Shown one piece after another: positions 10,188 to 18,297 of a DNA stretch of 64,000 nt (positions are counted from its first letter, which is position 1; every line of letters begins with the position of its first letter). The notes under the pieces were generated by a model, which saw nothing but the letters and a program-made list of their open reading frames with translations, did no database searches and was not told the origin of the DNA. The stretch covers positions 62,001-126,000 of the forward strand of contig JAUMZK010000003.1 in the NCBI GenBank assembly GCA_030528145.1, given 5' to 3'. The position numbers and the translations under genes are program-made. This DNA is from Actinomycetaceae bacterium. Lineage in GTDB: Bacteria > Actinomycetota > Actinomycetes > Actinomycetales > Actinomycetaceae.

Positions 10188-10216
10188 TTTATATACGCCT
10201 CCCAGAAAAATATCAA
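10188..10216 (-). promoter_or_regulatory. Predicted promoter of the I36-lipoprotein-ABC operon
   Basis: On the minus strand, TTGATA (10216-10211) and TATAAA (10193-10188) are separated by 17 bases, a good sigma-70-like promoter. It lies about 50 bp upstream of the start codon of the secreted peptide gene. Confidence 0.5.
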
Positions 10217-10219
10217 TAC

Positions 10220-10238
10220 TAAGGTTCACCTTAGCTAA
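10220..10238. promoter_or_regulatory. DtxR/IdeR-like iron box
   Basis: TAAGGTTCACCTTAGCTAA matches the 19-bp DtxR/IdeR consensus (TTAGGTTAGSCTAACCTWA) at about 15 positions. Its core is a perfect inverted repeat, CTAAGGT-TC-ACCTTAG (10219-10234). It sits just upstream of the predicted -35 element of the operon. Iron-dependent control is an inference. Confidence 0.45.
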
Positions 10239-10254
10239 AACTGGATTTTTCGCA

Positions 10255-11307
10255 TCAAAGCATATGTGTCTGGGTTAACGGCATGCCCGAATCTGGACCG
10301 AAGTGAGGGTTCGAGGGCGCTACTCCCGCTTTTACCAGGGCGGCTCCTATAGCGGCTATTTGGGCGCCATTATCAGTGCAGTATTTCAGCGGCGGTAAGC
10401 GCACTTGTAAGCCTGCAGAGGCTGCTCGCGCACTCAGTAGTTCACGAAGTCGCGAGTTTGCGGAAAAACCGCCCCCCACCACAATAGTGTCGTATCCCAG
10501 ATCCTTTGCGGCGCGCACCGCTTTGCCGGTCAAAGAATCGTTTACTGCTTCGGAAAAACCGGCGCAGACATCCTCGGGATTAGGCTCCATTCCCGCTTTA
10601 CGCATACCTTCTATGTAGCGCGCAACCGCCGTTTTCAAGCCCGAAAAACTAAAATCGTAACGGTATTTTTCTTTGTCTTTACCACCGGCTAAACCGCGCG
10701 GAAAACGTATAGCGTCTTTGTCGCCCTCGCGCGCCATCCGGTCCACGTGCGGTCCCCCCGGATACGGCGTGCCCAGCAAGCGACCCACTTTATCGAAGGC
10801 TTCCCCAGCCGCATCGTCCAAAGTACCCCCTAGCTCGCGTACATCCGTGGCAATATTGCGGACGTCCAACAGATTAGAGTGCCCCCCAGAAACCACCAGT
10901 CCCACAAACTGCTGTGGCAAAGGGCCCTCCGCAAGGGCATCAACCGCCAGGTGACCAATAACGTGATTTACCCCATACAGTGGCTTCCCTGTAGCCAACG
11001 CCAACGCCTTCGCAGCGGAAATTCCCACCGTCAAAGACCCCACCAACCCCGGACCGGCGGCCACCGCTATGGCATCTATTTCCGCCAATTTCACTGCGGC
11101 TTTTTCGAGGGCGGCGCGCATAGTAGGCAAGAACGCCTCCAGGTGCGCCCGCGACGCGATCTCGGGAATAATACCGCCATAACGGGCGTGCTGTTCCATA
11201 GACGTAGCCGTAACGTCACCTAACAATTCAGTGCTCCGCACCAACGCCACACCGGTCTCGTCACAAGTCGATTCAATACCCAGAATTAGGGGTTCCGTAT
11301 TTGTCAC
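10255..11307 (-). CDS. tsaD: tRNA N6-threonylcarbamoyladenosine transferase TsaD
   Basis: TsaD transfers the threonylcarbamoyl group to A37 of ANN-decoding tRNAs, with TsaB and TsaE. The 350-residue product begins LILGIESTCDETGVALV, the nucleotide-binding start of this ASKHA family. The metal-binding His pair lies in NHVIGHLAVDAL, and a Gly-rich VVSGGHSNL segment follows. TsaD is usually adjacent to tsaB/rimI in actinobacteria; here the three-gene sdh operon lies between them (about 4 kb). It may have its own promoter. Confidence 0.96.
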   Translation of the reverse strand: MTNTEPLILGIESTCDETGVALVRSTELLGDVTATSMEQHARYGGIIPEIASRAHLEAFLPTMRAALEKAAVKLAEIDAIAVAAGPGLVGSLTVGISAAKALALATGKPLYGVNHVIGHLAVDALAEGPLPQQFVGLVVSGGHSNLLDVRNIATDVRELGGTLDDAAGEAFDKVGRLLGTPYPGGPHVDRMAREGDKDAIRFPRGLAGGKDKEKYRYDFSFSGLKTAVARYIEGMRKAGMEPNPEDVCAGFSEAVNDSLTGKAVRAAKDLGYDTIVVGGGFSANSRLRELLSARAASAGLQVRLPPLKYCTDNGAQIAAIGAALVKAGVAPSNPHFGPDSGMPLTQTHML

Positions 11308-11465
11308 TCCCCCAGTTTACGCCCACCTTTCCCAGGTCGAAAACAAGCCATAAATACTCGTGAACTCAGCGTCCTCGCCATTCCCATGTCTTCCCCACCA
11401 AATCGCTTCTAAAATTTGCGGCGGCGGGCAAAAAGCAAAACCCCAGAAAACCACACGAAAAACAC

Positions 11466-11492
11466 AAAAATGTGGGCCCCGCAGGGCCCACA
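11466..11492 (-). terminator. Terminator of the sdhCAB operon
   Basis: A 9-bp GC-rich stem (TGTGGGCCC / GGGCCCACA, loop of 4) lies 24 bp after the sdhB stop on the minus strand. A T-run follows (TTTTTGTGTTTTT), typical of intrinsic termination. Confidence 0.88.
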
Positions 11493-11515
11493 CCGTGGTC
11501 AACGACCGGCAGCGA

Positions 11516-12277
11516 CTAAATGCCTTTGAAGAAGGCTTTACCTAGCTGACGGTTCAAATTAGAAATGACTTCCAACGGGATCTGCTTCGGACATACAGCA
11601 GCACATTCACCGAAGTTCGTGCATCCGCCGAAGCCTTCCGCGTCGTGGGCATTCAACATGCTGTTTACGCGGCGCAGGTTCTCTACCTTTCCTTGAGGTA
11701 GCAGTCCCAGGTGGGTGACCTTCGCAGAAGTGAACAACATGGCCGAACCGTTCGGGCAGGCAGCCACGCACGCACCACATCCGATACAAGCCGCCGCCTC
11801 GAAAGCCTTGTCGGCGTTCGCTTTCGGCACGGGAGTAGAGTGTGCGTCCGGAGCCGCCCCCGTATTCACACTAATGTAACCGCCGGCTTGAATAATGCGG
11901 TCCAGGGCGCTGCGGTTTACCACCAAGTCCTTAATAATGGGGAACCCCTTGGAACGCCACGGCTCCACGGTAATGGTGTCGCCATCTTTGAAACTGCGCA
12001 TATGCAGCTGGCAGGTAGTGGTGTTGTCCTTCACATCGGAAGAGTGGTTTCCGTGCGGAACACCGTTAATCACCAAACCGCACATACCACAAATGCCTTC
12101 GCGGCAGTCCGAGTCAAACGCCACCGGGTCCTCACCCTTAGCGAAGAGCTCTTCGTTTAGAATGTCCAACATTTCCAAGAACGAGGAGTCCTCGCGAACG
12201 CCCACCAATTTGTATTCTTTGATAGCGCCCTCGGCGTTCGGGTTAGCTTGGCGCCAAATTCGTAGTGTGATGTTCAC
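11516..12277 (-). CDS. sdhB: Succinate dehydrogenase/fumarate reductase iron-sulfur subunit
   Basis: This subunit passes electrons between the flavoprotein and the membrane quinone site. The 253-residue product has the plant-type 2Fe-2S ligands ([10 protein letters not shown] near residues 58-67, plus a later Cys) and the C-terminal bacterial ferredoxin-like ligands [12 protein letters not shown] and CPKQIP for the 4Fe-4S and 3Fe-4S clusters. The start overlaps the sdhA stop by 4 bp. The length and operon order (C-A-B with a single five-helix cytochrome subunit) match the Bacillus/actinobacterial b558 type, which can run in either direction. The direction cannot be told from sequence. Confidence 0.95.
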   Translation of the reverse strand: MNITLRIWRQANPNAEGAIKEYKLVGVREDSSFLEMLDILNEELFAKGEDPVAFDSDCREGICGMCGLVINGVPHGNHSSDVKDNTTTCQLHMRSFKDGDTITVEPWRSKGFPIIKDLVVNRSALDRIIQAGGYISVNTGAAPDAHSTPVPKANADKAFEAAACIGCGACVAACPNGSAMLFTSAKVTHLGLLPQGKVENLRRVNSMLNAHDAEGFGGCTNFGECAAVCPKQIPLEVISNLNRQLGKAFFKGI

Positions 12278-14277
12278 TTGTAGCTCCGCTGTTTCAACTC
12301 GATGTTCTTGTAAACCAGATCTTCCTTGTGCAGGATCGGCGGATTACCTTCACCGCCCCACTCCCACGCGGCCACGTACAAGAAGTCCTCGTCATTACGC
12401 AAGGCCTCGTGTTCTTCCGTCTGGGATTCACGGCGGAAGTGACCCCCACATGATTCACGCCGGTGCAAGGCGTCAATGCACATCAGTTCGCCGAGTTCTA
12501 GGAAGTCTGCCACGCGCCCGGCGCGCTCTAAGGATTGGTTCATTTCTCCGGTAGTTCTACCCGGAATACGCACGTTTTCCCAGAATTCTTTGCGCAGTTC
12601 ACGGATTAGCCCAATAGCCTTCTTGAGACCTTCTTCGGTGCGTTCCATGCCACAGTATTCCCACATGATCCGCCCTAGTTCCTTGTGGATGGAGTCCACG
12701 GAACGATTGCCTTTAATGGACATGAGGCGGTCGATACGCGATTGGGCTTGCCCGAGAGCGGCCACCACGTCCGGGTGATCCTCCGGCAATACTTGCTCAC
12801 TGAGCTTGCCCGCCAAGTAATCGTTGACCGTATTTGGCAGCACGAAGTAGCCGTCGGAAAGACCTTGCATCAGTGCGGATGCGCCCAAACGGTTAGCGCC
12901 GTGGTCACTGAAGTTGGCTTCGCCCCCCACGTACAGTCCGGGAACCGTGGTTTCGAGGTCGTAATCCACCCACACACCACCCATGGTGTAATGCACTGCC
13001 GGGTAAATACGCATCGGGACTTCGTAAGGATTTTCGTCCGTAATGCGCTGGTACATGTCAAACAAGTTGCCGTACTTTGCCGACACCGCTTCCTTACCCA
13101 TGCGTTTAATAGCGTCTGCGAAGTCCAGATAAACGCCACGGCTAACCATGCGTTCTTTACCGTCGGGACCAATTTCGCGAAGTGCGGGTCCTACGCCGCG
13201 ACCTTCGTCGCACACGTTCTTGGCCTGGCGCGAAGCAATGTCACGCGGCACCAGGTTGCCAAAGGACGGGTAGATGCGTTCTAGGTAGTAGTCGCGGTCT
13301 TCTTCGGGAATATCGCGCGGATCCTTCTTGCAGTCTTCCGCCTTCTTCGGAACCCAAATGCGCCCATCGTTACGCAGCGATTCTGACATTAATGTCAACT
13401 TCGACTGTTGGTCGCCATGTTGCGGAATGCAAGTGGGGTGAATTTGCGTGTAGCAAGGATTAGCGAAGTAGGCGCCCTTGCGGTGAGCCCGCCAAGCCGC
13501 CGTAGCATTGCAGCCAACCGCGTTAGTAGACAGGAAGAAGACGTTACCGTAGCCACCAGTACACAGTATTACTGCGTGCGCAGTATGAACGCTCAGTTCC
13601 CCAGTTGTCATGTCGCGGGCAACGATCCCTTTAGCTTCGCCATTGGAAATAATAATTTCCACCATTTCGTGGCGCGGGTGTTCCACCACGGTACCAGCTT
13701 GCACCTGACGTTCCAGCGCCTGGTAGGCGCCAATTAGCAGCTGCTGTCCGGTTTGACCGCGCGCATAGAACGTACGCGACACCTGCACGCCACCAAAGGA
13801 ACGGTTGTCCAACAAACCACCGTATTCACGCGCGAACGGCACACCCTGGGCTACACACTGGTCAATAATATTGGCACTAACTTCCGCCAAGCGGTAAACG
13901 TTAGTTTCCCGAGCACGGTAATCCCCGCCCTTGACCGTGTCATAGAACAGGCGGTACACCGAGTCATTGTCGTTGCGGTAATTCTTCGCCGCGTTAATGC
14001 CGCCTTGGGCAGCAATGGAGTGGGCACGACGGGCGGAATCTTGGTAGAAGAAGGCATCCACATGGTAGCCCATTTCCCCCAAAGAGGCAGCCGCAGCGCC
14101 ACCGGCCAAACCGGTACCCACTACAATAATTTTTAGTTTCCGGCGGTTTGCGGGGTTCACCAGCTTCGCCGTAAATTTGCGGGTCTCCCAACACTTCTCG
14201 ATAGGCACATCGAGGGGAGCCTTAGTATCAGCTATTTTATCGCCCTCGTAGTAGAGACCGTTTACAAGTTCGCTCAT
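12274..14277 (-). CDS. sdhA: Succinate dehydrogenase/fumarate reductase flavoprotein subunit
   Basis: The catalytic subunit interconverts succinate and fumarate with covalently bound FAD. In the 667-residue product the dinucleotide-binding motif [15 protein letters not shown] lies near residues 52-66. The [11 protein letters not shown] segment with the FAD-linking His follows near 86-96. The substrate-site HPT (QIHPTCIP) and a catalytic Arg region ([22 protein letters not shown], in part) are present. It overlaps sdhB by 4 bp and follows sdhC after 9 bp. The whole gene holds one CGAGGRCG motif copy (14241), an unusually low density for this window. Confidence 0.97.
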   Translation of the reverse strand: MSELVNGLYYEGDKIADTKAPLDVPIEKCWETRKFTAKLVNPANRRKLKIIVVGTGLAGGAAAASLGEMGYHVDAFFYQDSARRAHSIAAQGGINAAKNYRNDNDSVYRLFYDTVKGGDYRARETNVYRLAEVSANIIDQCVAQGVPFAREYGGLLDNRSFGGVQVSRTFYARGQTGQQLLIGAYQALERQVQAGTVVEHPRHEMVEIIISNGEAKGIVARDMTTGELSVHTAHAVILCTGGYGNVFFLSTNAVGCNATAAWRAHRKGAYFANPCYTQIHPTCIPQHGDQQSKLTLMSESLRNDGRIWVPKKAEDCKKDPRDIPEEDRDYYLERIYPSFGNLVPRDIASRQAKNVCDEGRGVGPALREIGPDGKERMVSRGVYLDFADAIKRMGKEAVSAKYGNLFDMYQRITDENPYEVPMRIYPAVHYTMGGVWVDYDLETTVPGLYVGGEANFSDHGANRLGASALMQGLSDGYFVLPNTVNDYLAGKLSEQVLPEDHPDVVAALGQAQSRIDRLMSIKGNRSVDSIHKELGRIMWEYCGMERTEEGLKKAIGLIRELRKEFWENVRIPGRTTGEMNQSLERAGRVADFLELGELMCIDALHRRESCGGHFRRESQTEEHEALRNDEDFLYVAAWEWGGEGNPPILHKEDLVYKNIELKQRSYK

Positions 14278-14286
14278 GAATCCCCC

Positions 14287-15027
14287 TTAACCGTGAATGA
14301 AACCGGTGACAATGCCAAGTGGCGGCAATATGAACATGACCCAAATGGCAAAACCGATGAAACCAGATACGCCTATCATGGCTTTACGAGTGTTCTCGCG
14401 TAACCACCCCATTGTTTGGAACGCCGACCATACGCCGTGCCCAATGTGCAATGCCACGATCGACACGAAAATTACGTAGACCAGCACCCACAGTGGGTTG
14501 GCGAAGGTCGTGAGCATCATCGAGAACGGCTCTGCGGGAATGTGCTCGCCATCAACCACCATTTCGTGAGGGGCGTACGCGCCGGAATCACCCAACTTAA
14601 ATGTTTTGGTGGTGAAGTGCATGATGTGGAAAATAATCAGGAAGATCAGCGCAATGGAGCCGACGCGCACGGTGCGCGCCGCGTAAGAATTCGTAACGTT
14701 GACCTTCTTGACGTAGCGCGTGCCACGAGCAACCGTGCCCCTATGCCACAAGTACAGTGCTGACACCACGTGAATGAGGATGAAAATCAGCAGCACTACC
14801 CGCAAAATCCACAGCAAACCCTCGTAAGGCAAGATGGGGTACATAAACATGCGCAAGTGGTGCGCGTACCCGTTATATGCTTCCGGCCCGGCGAACGCCT
14901 TCAGGTTCCCGTAGGAGTGAAACAGTAAGAACAGTACGAAGAACAGCCCCGAAATAGCCATCGCCTGCTTCATAAAGACGGTGGTATTCCAAGGGCGCCT
15001 TGAGGAAGTATTTTTTGAATTGACCAC
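14287..15027 (-). CDS. sdhC: Succinate dehydrogenase cytochrome b558 subunit
   Basis: Membrane anchor with five predicted transmembrane helices (starting near residues 22, 72, 120, 168 and 215) that binds heme b and quinone. The 246-residue length fits the single-polypeptide b558 class, in which SdhC and SdhD are fused. Conserved His residues for heme ligation are visible in HSYGN, HHLRMF, LIHVVSALYLWHRG, FHIMHF and LHIGHG. It is the first gene of the operon. No CGAGGRCG copy lies inside it. Confidence 0.93.
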   Translation of the reverse strand: MVNSKNTSSRRPWNTTVFMKQAMAISGLFFVLFLLFHSYGNLKAFAGPEAYNGYAHHLRMFMYPILPYEGLLWILRVVLLIFILIHVVSALYLWHRGTVARGTRYVKKVNVTNSYAARTVRVGSIALIFLIIFHIMHFTTKTFKLGDSGAYAPHEMVVDGEHIPAEPFSMMLTTFANPLWVLVYVIFVSIVALHIGHGVWSAFQTMGWLRENTRKAMIGVSGFIGFAIWVMFILPPLGIVTGFIHG

Positions 15028-15378
15028 GCTAAAAGCCTACGTTGTATGACTGAGATTTTTGGCACTACTAAAGACCCAGACGTGCCACCGTCCTCTTTCC
15101 CACCCCTTCATTAGCACCGCTACCAGCACATATGACGCTCATTGCCGAGGAAGCCCGTCCCAGATCTTCCCCCAAATATCTCGATTTCAAGATACCTTTT
15201 TCAGAAAAAGCGCCTCTTTTAAATAAACGCGTGTTTGTTTAATATATTTACGCAGTCCTAGTCCGGTCATCGCTAAGGCACTCACACCGAATTTGGGTGA
15301 CTGCCCTAAACACAAGCGAAAAACGCGCGCTCACCATTAATATTTGGTGTCAACGCTGGTAAACCGCGACTTCATTCA
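15028..15378. other. Intergenic region upstream of sdhC
   Basis: About 350 bp between sdhC and rimI with no convincing gene. The middle (15180-15260) is AT-rich and contains short inverted elements such as TAAAC-N8-GTTTA around 15220. It presumably holds the sdhC promoter and the end of the rimI operon transcript. I cannot assign a specific promoter or terminator with confidence. Confidence 0.5.
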
Positions 15379-15858
15379 CTACTGCTTCCCCGTGACCTCT
15401 GCGCCCACCACTAACGGTGCGCGCAAACGCTTACGCATGACCACTGCCGTATCTGCCGGAGAGTGGTAGTAATTCTTTATTTCCCGCACTGCTCGGTAAC
15501 CGTTTTTTTCGTAAAGCCCCCGGGCGCCCTCGTTTCGCGAACGTACTTCCAAAAATACTTCAAAAACCTTAGCTGCCTCCGCCTCCTGCTCTAAAGCCTG
15601 CAATAGCGCCTGGGCAATGCCTTGACGTCGGCATTGTGGGACCACCGCAACGGTCATAATATCGGCCTGCGAAAACAGGGTAATCCCGGCGTAACCAATA
15701 ATTTCGCCACCGTCCTCGGCAACAAAATAGCCTCGCGCCGGGTTCCCCAACTCGGCTGCCACCCCCGCTGCGCCCCACGATTCTGCCCCAAACAATGCGG
15801 CTTCCAACCGCGCGATAGTAGCTTGGTCGGCAACAGTAGCTTTACGCAGTTGCCACAT
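15379..15858 (-). CDS. rimI: Ribosomal protein S18 alanine N-acetyltransferase-like GNAT
   Basis: A 159-residue GNAT acetyltransferase. The acetyl-CoA binding motif A reads VAVVPQCRRQGIAQALLQAL (about residues 72-91), and the C-terminal ARGLYEKNGYRAVREIKNYY is the characteristic RimI motif B. RimI acetylates the N-terminal Ala of S18. The location directly after tsaB (17-bp overlap) is the usual genomic context. An extra basic tail follows the Tyr-Tyr motif. Confidence 0.9.
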   Translation of the reverse strand: MWQLRKATVADQATIARLEAALFGAESWGAAGVAAELGNPARGYFVAEDGGEIIGYAGITLFSQADIMTVAVVPQCRRQGIAQALLQALEQEAEAAKVFEVFLEVRSRNEGARGLYEKNGYRAVREIKNYYHSPADTAVVMRKRLRAPLVVGAEVTGKQ

Positions 15859-16546
15859 TTTGCAGTTTCTTCAAAACTCCTGGGTGAATGTCGGGGCGGC
15901 GCAGGTAGATGGGCTCCAAACTCATTTCGGTGCCGCTGCTTAGTCGCGCCTTCGCAATGCGCGCGAGGACGGCTGCATCGACCTGCTCCCCTAAACCGTC
16001 CCGCCCTTCGCTGAGCTCCCGCGGGTAAAGTGCCAGCGCACTTCCTACTGCTACCGCCCCGCCTAAACGGTTGGTAAAGCTTTCCGGGACGCCGACCTCT
16101 GGACCCCACACCGTCGCCACATCATCAGCGCCATCTGCCTGGTATTGCCCCACAAAAATTTCTTTACGTTTCGCATCGGTCGCTACCGTCACCGTGTCGA
16201 CGGCAATTTTATCGAGGGCGCTGCGGGCCCAAATTTGCAGGCTCGAAATCCCGTAAGCAGGAATACCCAGCGCGGCAGCGATAACGCGCGCACTCACAAT
16301 TCCGGCACGCAACCCTGTAAACGACGCCGGTCCGGTACCCACCACTACCGCATCTATGTCACTGTCAGCGAGCGCCCTCCCTAAAGCTTTACGGACCATT
16401 TGCCCAATCGCAGCACTGAGATCCTCGGCTTGACGTCGCCCGTCACCACTGTTGTAACGTGCCAAAACCGTGGCAGTCTGGGAAACATCAACCAGTGCCA
16501 GCGCAGTCCCCTCCGAAGTATCAACACACAAAAAACGCACGGTCAT
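15842..16546 (-). CDS. tsaB: tRNA threonylcarbamoyladenosine biosynthesis protein TsaB
   Basis: TsaB is the catalytically inert ASKHA partner that holds TsaD and TsaE in the t6A complex. The 234-residue product begins VRFLCVDTSEGTALALVD, and the GPASFTGLRAGIVSARVIA segment near residue 73 is diagnostic for TsaB. Its start overlaps the tsaE stop as ATGA, and its end overlaps rimI by 17 bp, indicating one operon. Confidence 0.94.
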   Translation of the reverse strand: MTVRFLCVDTSEGTALALVDVSQTATVLARYNSGDGRRQAEDLSAAIGQMVRKALGRALADSDIDAVVVGTGPASFTGLRAGIVSARVIAAALGIPAYGISSLQIWARSALDKIAVDTVTVATDAKRKEIFVGQYQADGADDVATVWGPEVGVPESFTNRLGGAVAVGSALALYPRELSEGRDGLGEQVDAAVLARIAKARLSSGTEMSLEPIYLRRPDIHPGVLKKLQNVATA

Positions 16547-17070
16547 TTCCTTTCTAAAACCGCAAAATCAAAAGCCGCCCACCTGACCCCATGTCCGATC
16601 ATGGTTATTTCCCGACAGCCATCGTCCACGTTAGTCAGATCCACCACCTGCCCAGGGGCGGGCAACGCCAAATCGCCCTCGGGACGTTTCACGAAAATTT
16701 CCAAGCGGTCTTCCGACAAACCTTCCGTTTTGCCCTCACCCCACTCAATTACGGTAACGGCCTGGTCCAAAGACGATTCCAAGTCCAAAGTTTCCAGGTC
16801 AGTAGTATCCGTAATCCGGTATGCGTCCGCGTGAATTAGTGGCACCCCGCCTTCCTGTAAGGGCGGATGTACGCGCGCCACAATAAAAGTTGGCGACGAG
16901 ACTTGCCCGCGCACATTCATTCCTGCGCCCAACCCCTGCGTGAACGTGGTTTTGCCCGCGCCCAAGTTACCATTGAGCATCACCAAGTCCCCCGCGCGCA
17001 CATACCGCGCGAGCGCGCGCCCTAATGCTTTGGTTTCGGCCGCATTTTTTACGCTAAAAGTGTGTTCCAT
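16543..17070 (-). CDS. tsaE: tRNA threonylcarbamoyladenosine biosynthesis ATPase TsaE
   Basis: TsaE is the small ATPase required for turnover of the TsaB-TsaD complex. Walker A reads LNGNLGAGKTTFTQGLG, followed by the SSPTF switch and the HADAYRI motif with the conserved Asp, then VIEWGE (Walker B-like). I chose ATG 17070 (MEHTFSV) because AGGAAAG lies at the right distance. An upstream in-frame ATG at 17100 lacks such a site. The 175-residue product is slightly longer than the E. coli protein. Confidence 0.94.
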   Translation of the reverse strand: MEHTFSVKNAAETKALGRALARYVRAGDLVMLNGNLGAGKTTFTQGLGAGMNVRGQVSSPTFIVARVHPPLQEGGVPLIHADAYRITDTTDLETLDLESSLDQAVTVIEWGEGKTEGLSEDRLEIFVKRPEGDLALPAPGQVVDLTNVDDGCREITMIGHGVRWAAFDFAVLERK

Positions 17071-17133
17071 GAGCTTTCCTGACTGCCTAACTACCTGCAA
17101 TTGCGTTATTTGTGCTTGGTTTCGCGGCGCGCC

Positions 17134-18297
17134 CTAGCCGAATCTGGCGGAAGGATTCTGGTTTTGGCGCAGAGGGATACGGGGAACGCGCGGCCCCACC
17201 GCCGTCAGAATTTCGTAATTTATAGTATCTGCCCAGTGTGCCCACTCGTTCACGGTGGGTTCCCCGCGCGTGCCCGGACCAAATACCACCACTTTGTCCC
17301 CAGCTTTAGCGCCCGTGTTCTCGCCCAAATCGACAACAAATTGGTCCATGCAGATACGTCCCACCTGGGGAACCGATACGGGACCGTCCTCGGTAATAAC
17401 CAGCACACGGGCTTTCCCGGAAGCCAACCGATGAATTCCGTCCGCATACCCCACCGGAACTATGCCCAAGTATCTTTCCGAGGGCGTCACCCAAGTCGCC
17501 CCATAAGACACCGGACGTCCCCCAGCCACTTTCTTTACCAGCATCAGTTCAGTTTCCAAGCTGAGGGCGGGGATTATGCCCATTTCGTCCTCGGTCTGGG
17601 TAGTCGGTTCTGGGGATAGTCCGTACACTGCAATACCCAAGCGCACCATGTTTCCCGGCAAATCCTGGTGCCACAAAGCGCCTGCCGACGCCCCCAAATG
17701 TTGCCATTTGGGTTGTATCCCAGCATTTTTGGCGGTTTCGAGGGCAGCACGAAATTCTGCGAATGCGGCCACGGTCAGTGCCCTCCCGGCACGGGTATCT
17801 GCGCTAGACAGGTGCGACCACACGCCTTCGACCTCGATATTGCCACGCGCGGCAGCCTCGTGAGCATAGCGGCAAAGCGCTGGCCACTTGGCAACGGGTG
17901 CCCCCGCCCGCGACATACCCGTGTCTATTTTCAAGTGAATACGCGGGCGCACGCCCACGCGAGAGGCGGCGTCCTCGATAGTCCTCAGCCCCGCCAAGTC
18001 GGAAACTGACAGAGAAATGTTTCGGGAAATGGCTGCTTCCACATCTGGACCGCCACGAAAAATCCACGACAAGATGCGCGCTTCGGGCAGCGTTTGGCGC
18101 AATTGCAGGGCCTCAGACAATTGCGCCACCCCGAACCAACGAATTCCAAGGTCCCACAAGTGCGCAGAAACCGGTTCAAGCCCGTGCCCGTAAGCGCCCG
18201 CCTTCACAATGACCATGCGTTCTTTATCAGTTTTCAGAGCCGCCAGATTGTGCGTGATCGCATCCAAATCGACTAACGCCCGCGCTAAATGTCCCAT
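17134..18297 (-). CDS. alr: Alanine racemase
   Basis: A PLP enzyme making D-alanine for peptidoglycan. The 387-residue product has the usual barrel-plus-beta layout. The PLP-binding Lys lies in MVIVKAGAYGHG near residue 31; the usual residue after KA is Asp or Asn, here Gly. The second catalytic base, Tyr, is in SYGATW near residue 278, and the conserved CMDQFVVDLG segment follows. The start codon overlaps the nnr stop (TGATG). The operon runs glmS-nnr-alr-tsaE-tsaB-rimI, linking wall precursor and t6A genes. Confidence 0.96.
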   Translation of the reverse strand: MGHLARALVDLDAITHNLAALKTDKERMVIVKAGAYGHGLEPVSAHLWDLGIRWFGVAQLSEALQLRQTLPEARILSWIFRGGPDVEAAISRNISLSVSDLAGLRTIEDAASRVGVRPRIHLKIDTGMSRAGAPVAKWPALCRYAHEAAARGNIEVEGVWSHLSSADTRAGRALTVAAFAEFRAALETAKNAGIQPKWQHLGASAGALWHQDLPGNMVRLGIAVYGLSPEPTTQTEDEMGIIPALSLETELMLVKKVAGGRPVSYGATWVTPSERYLGIVPVGYADGIHRLASGKARVLVITEDGPVSVPQVGRICMDQFVVDLGENTGAKAGDKVVVFGPGTRGEPTVNEWAHWADTINYEILTAVGPRVPRIPLRQNQNPSARFG

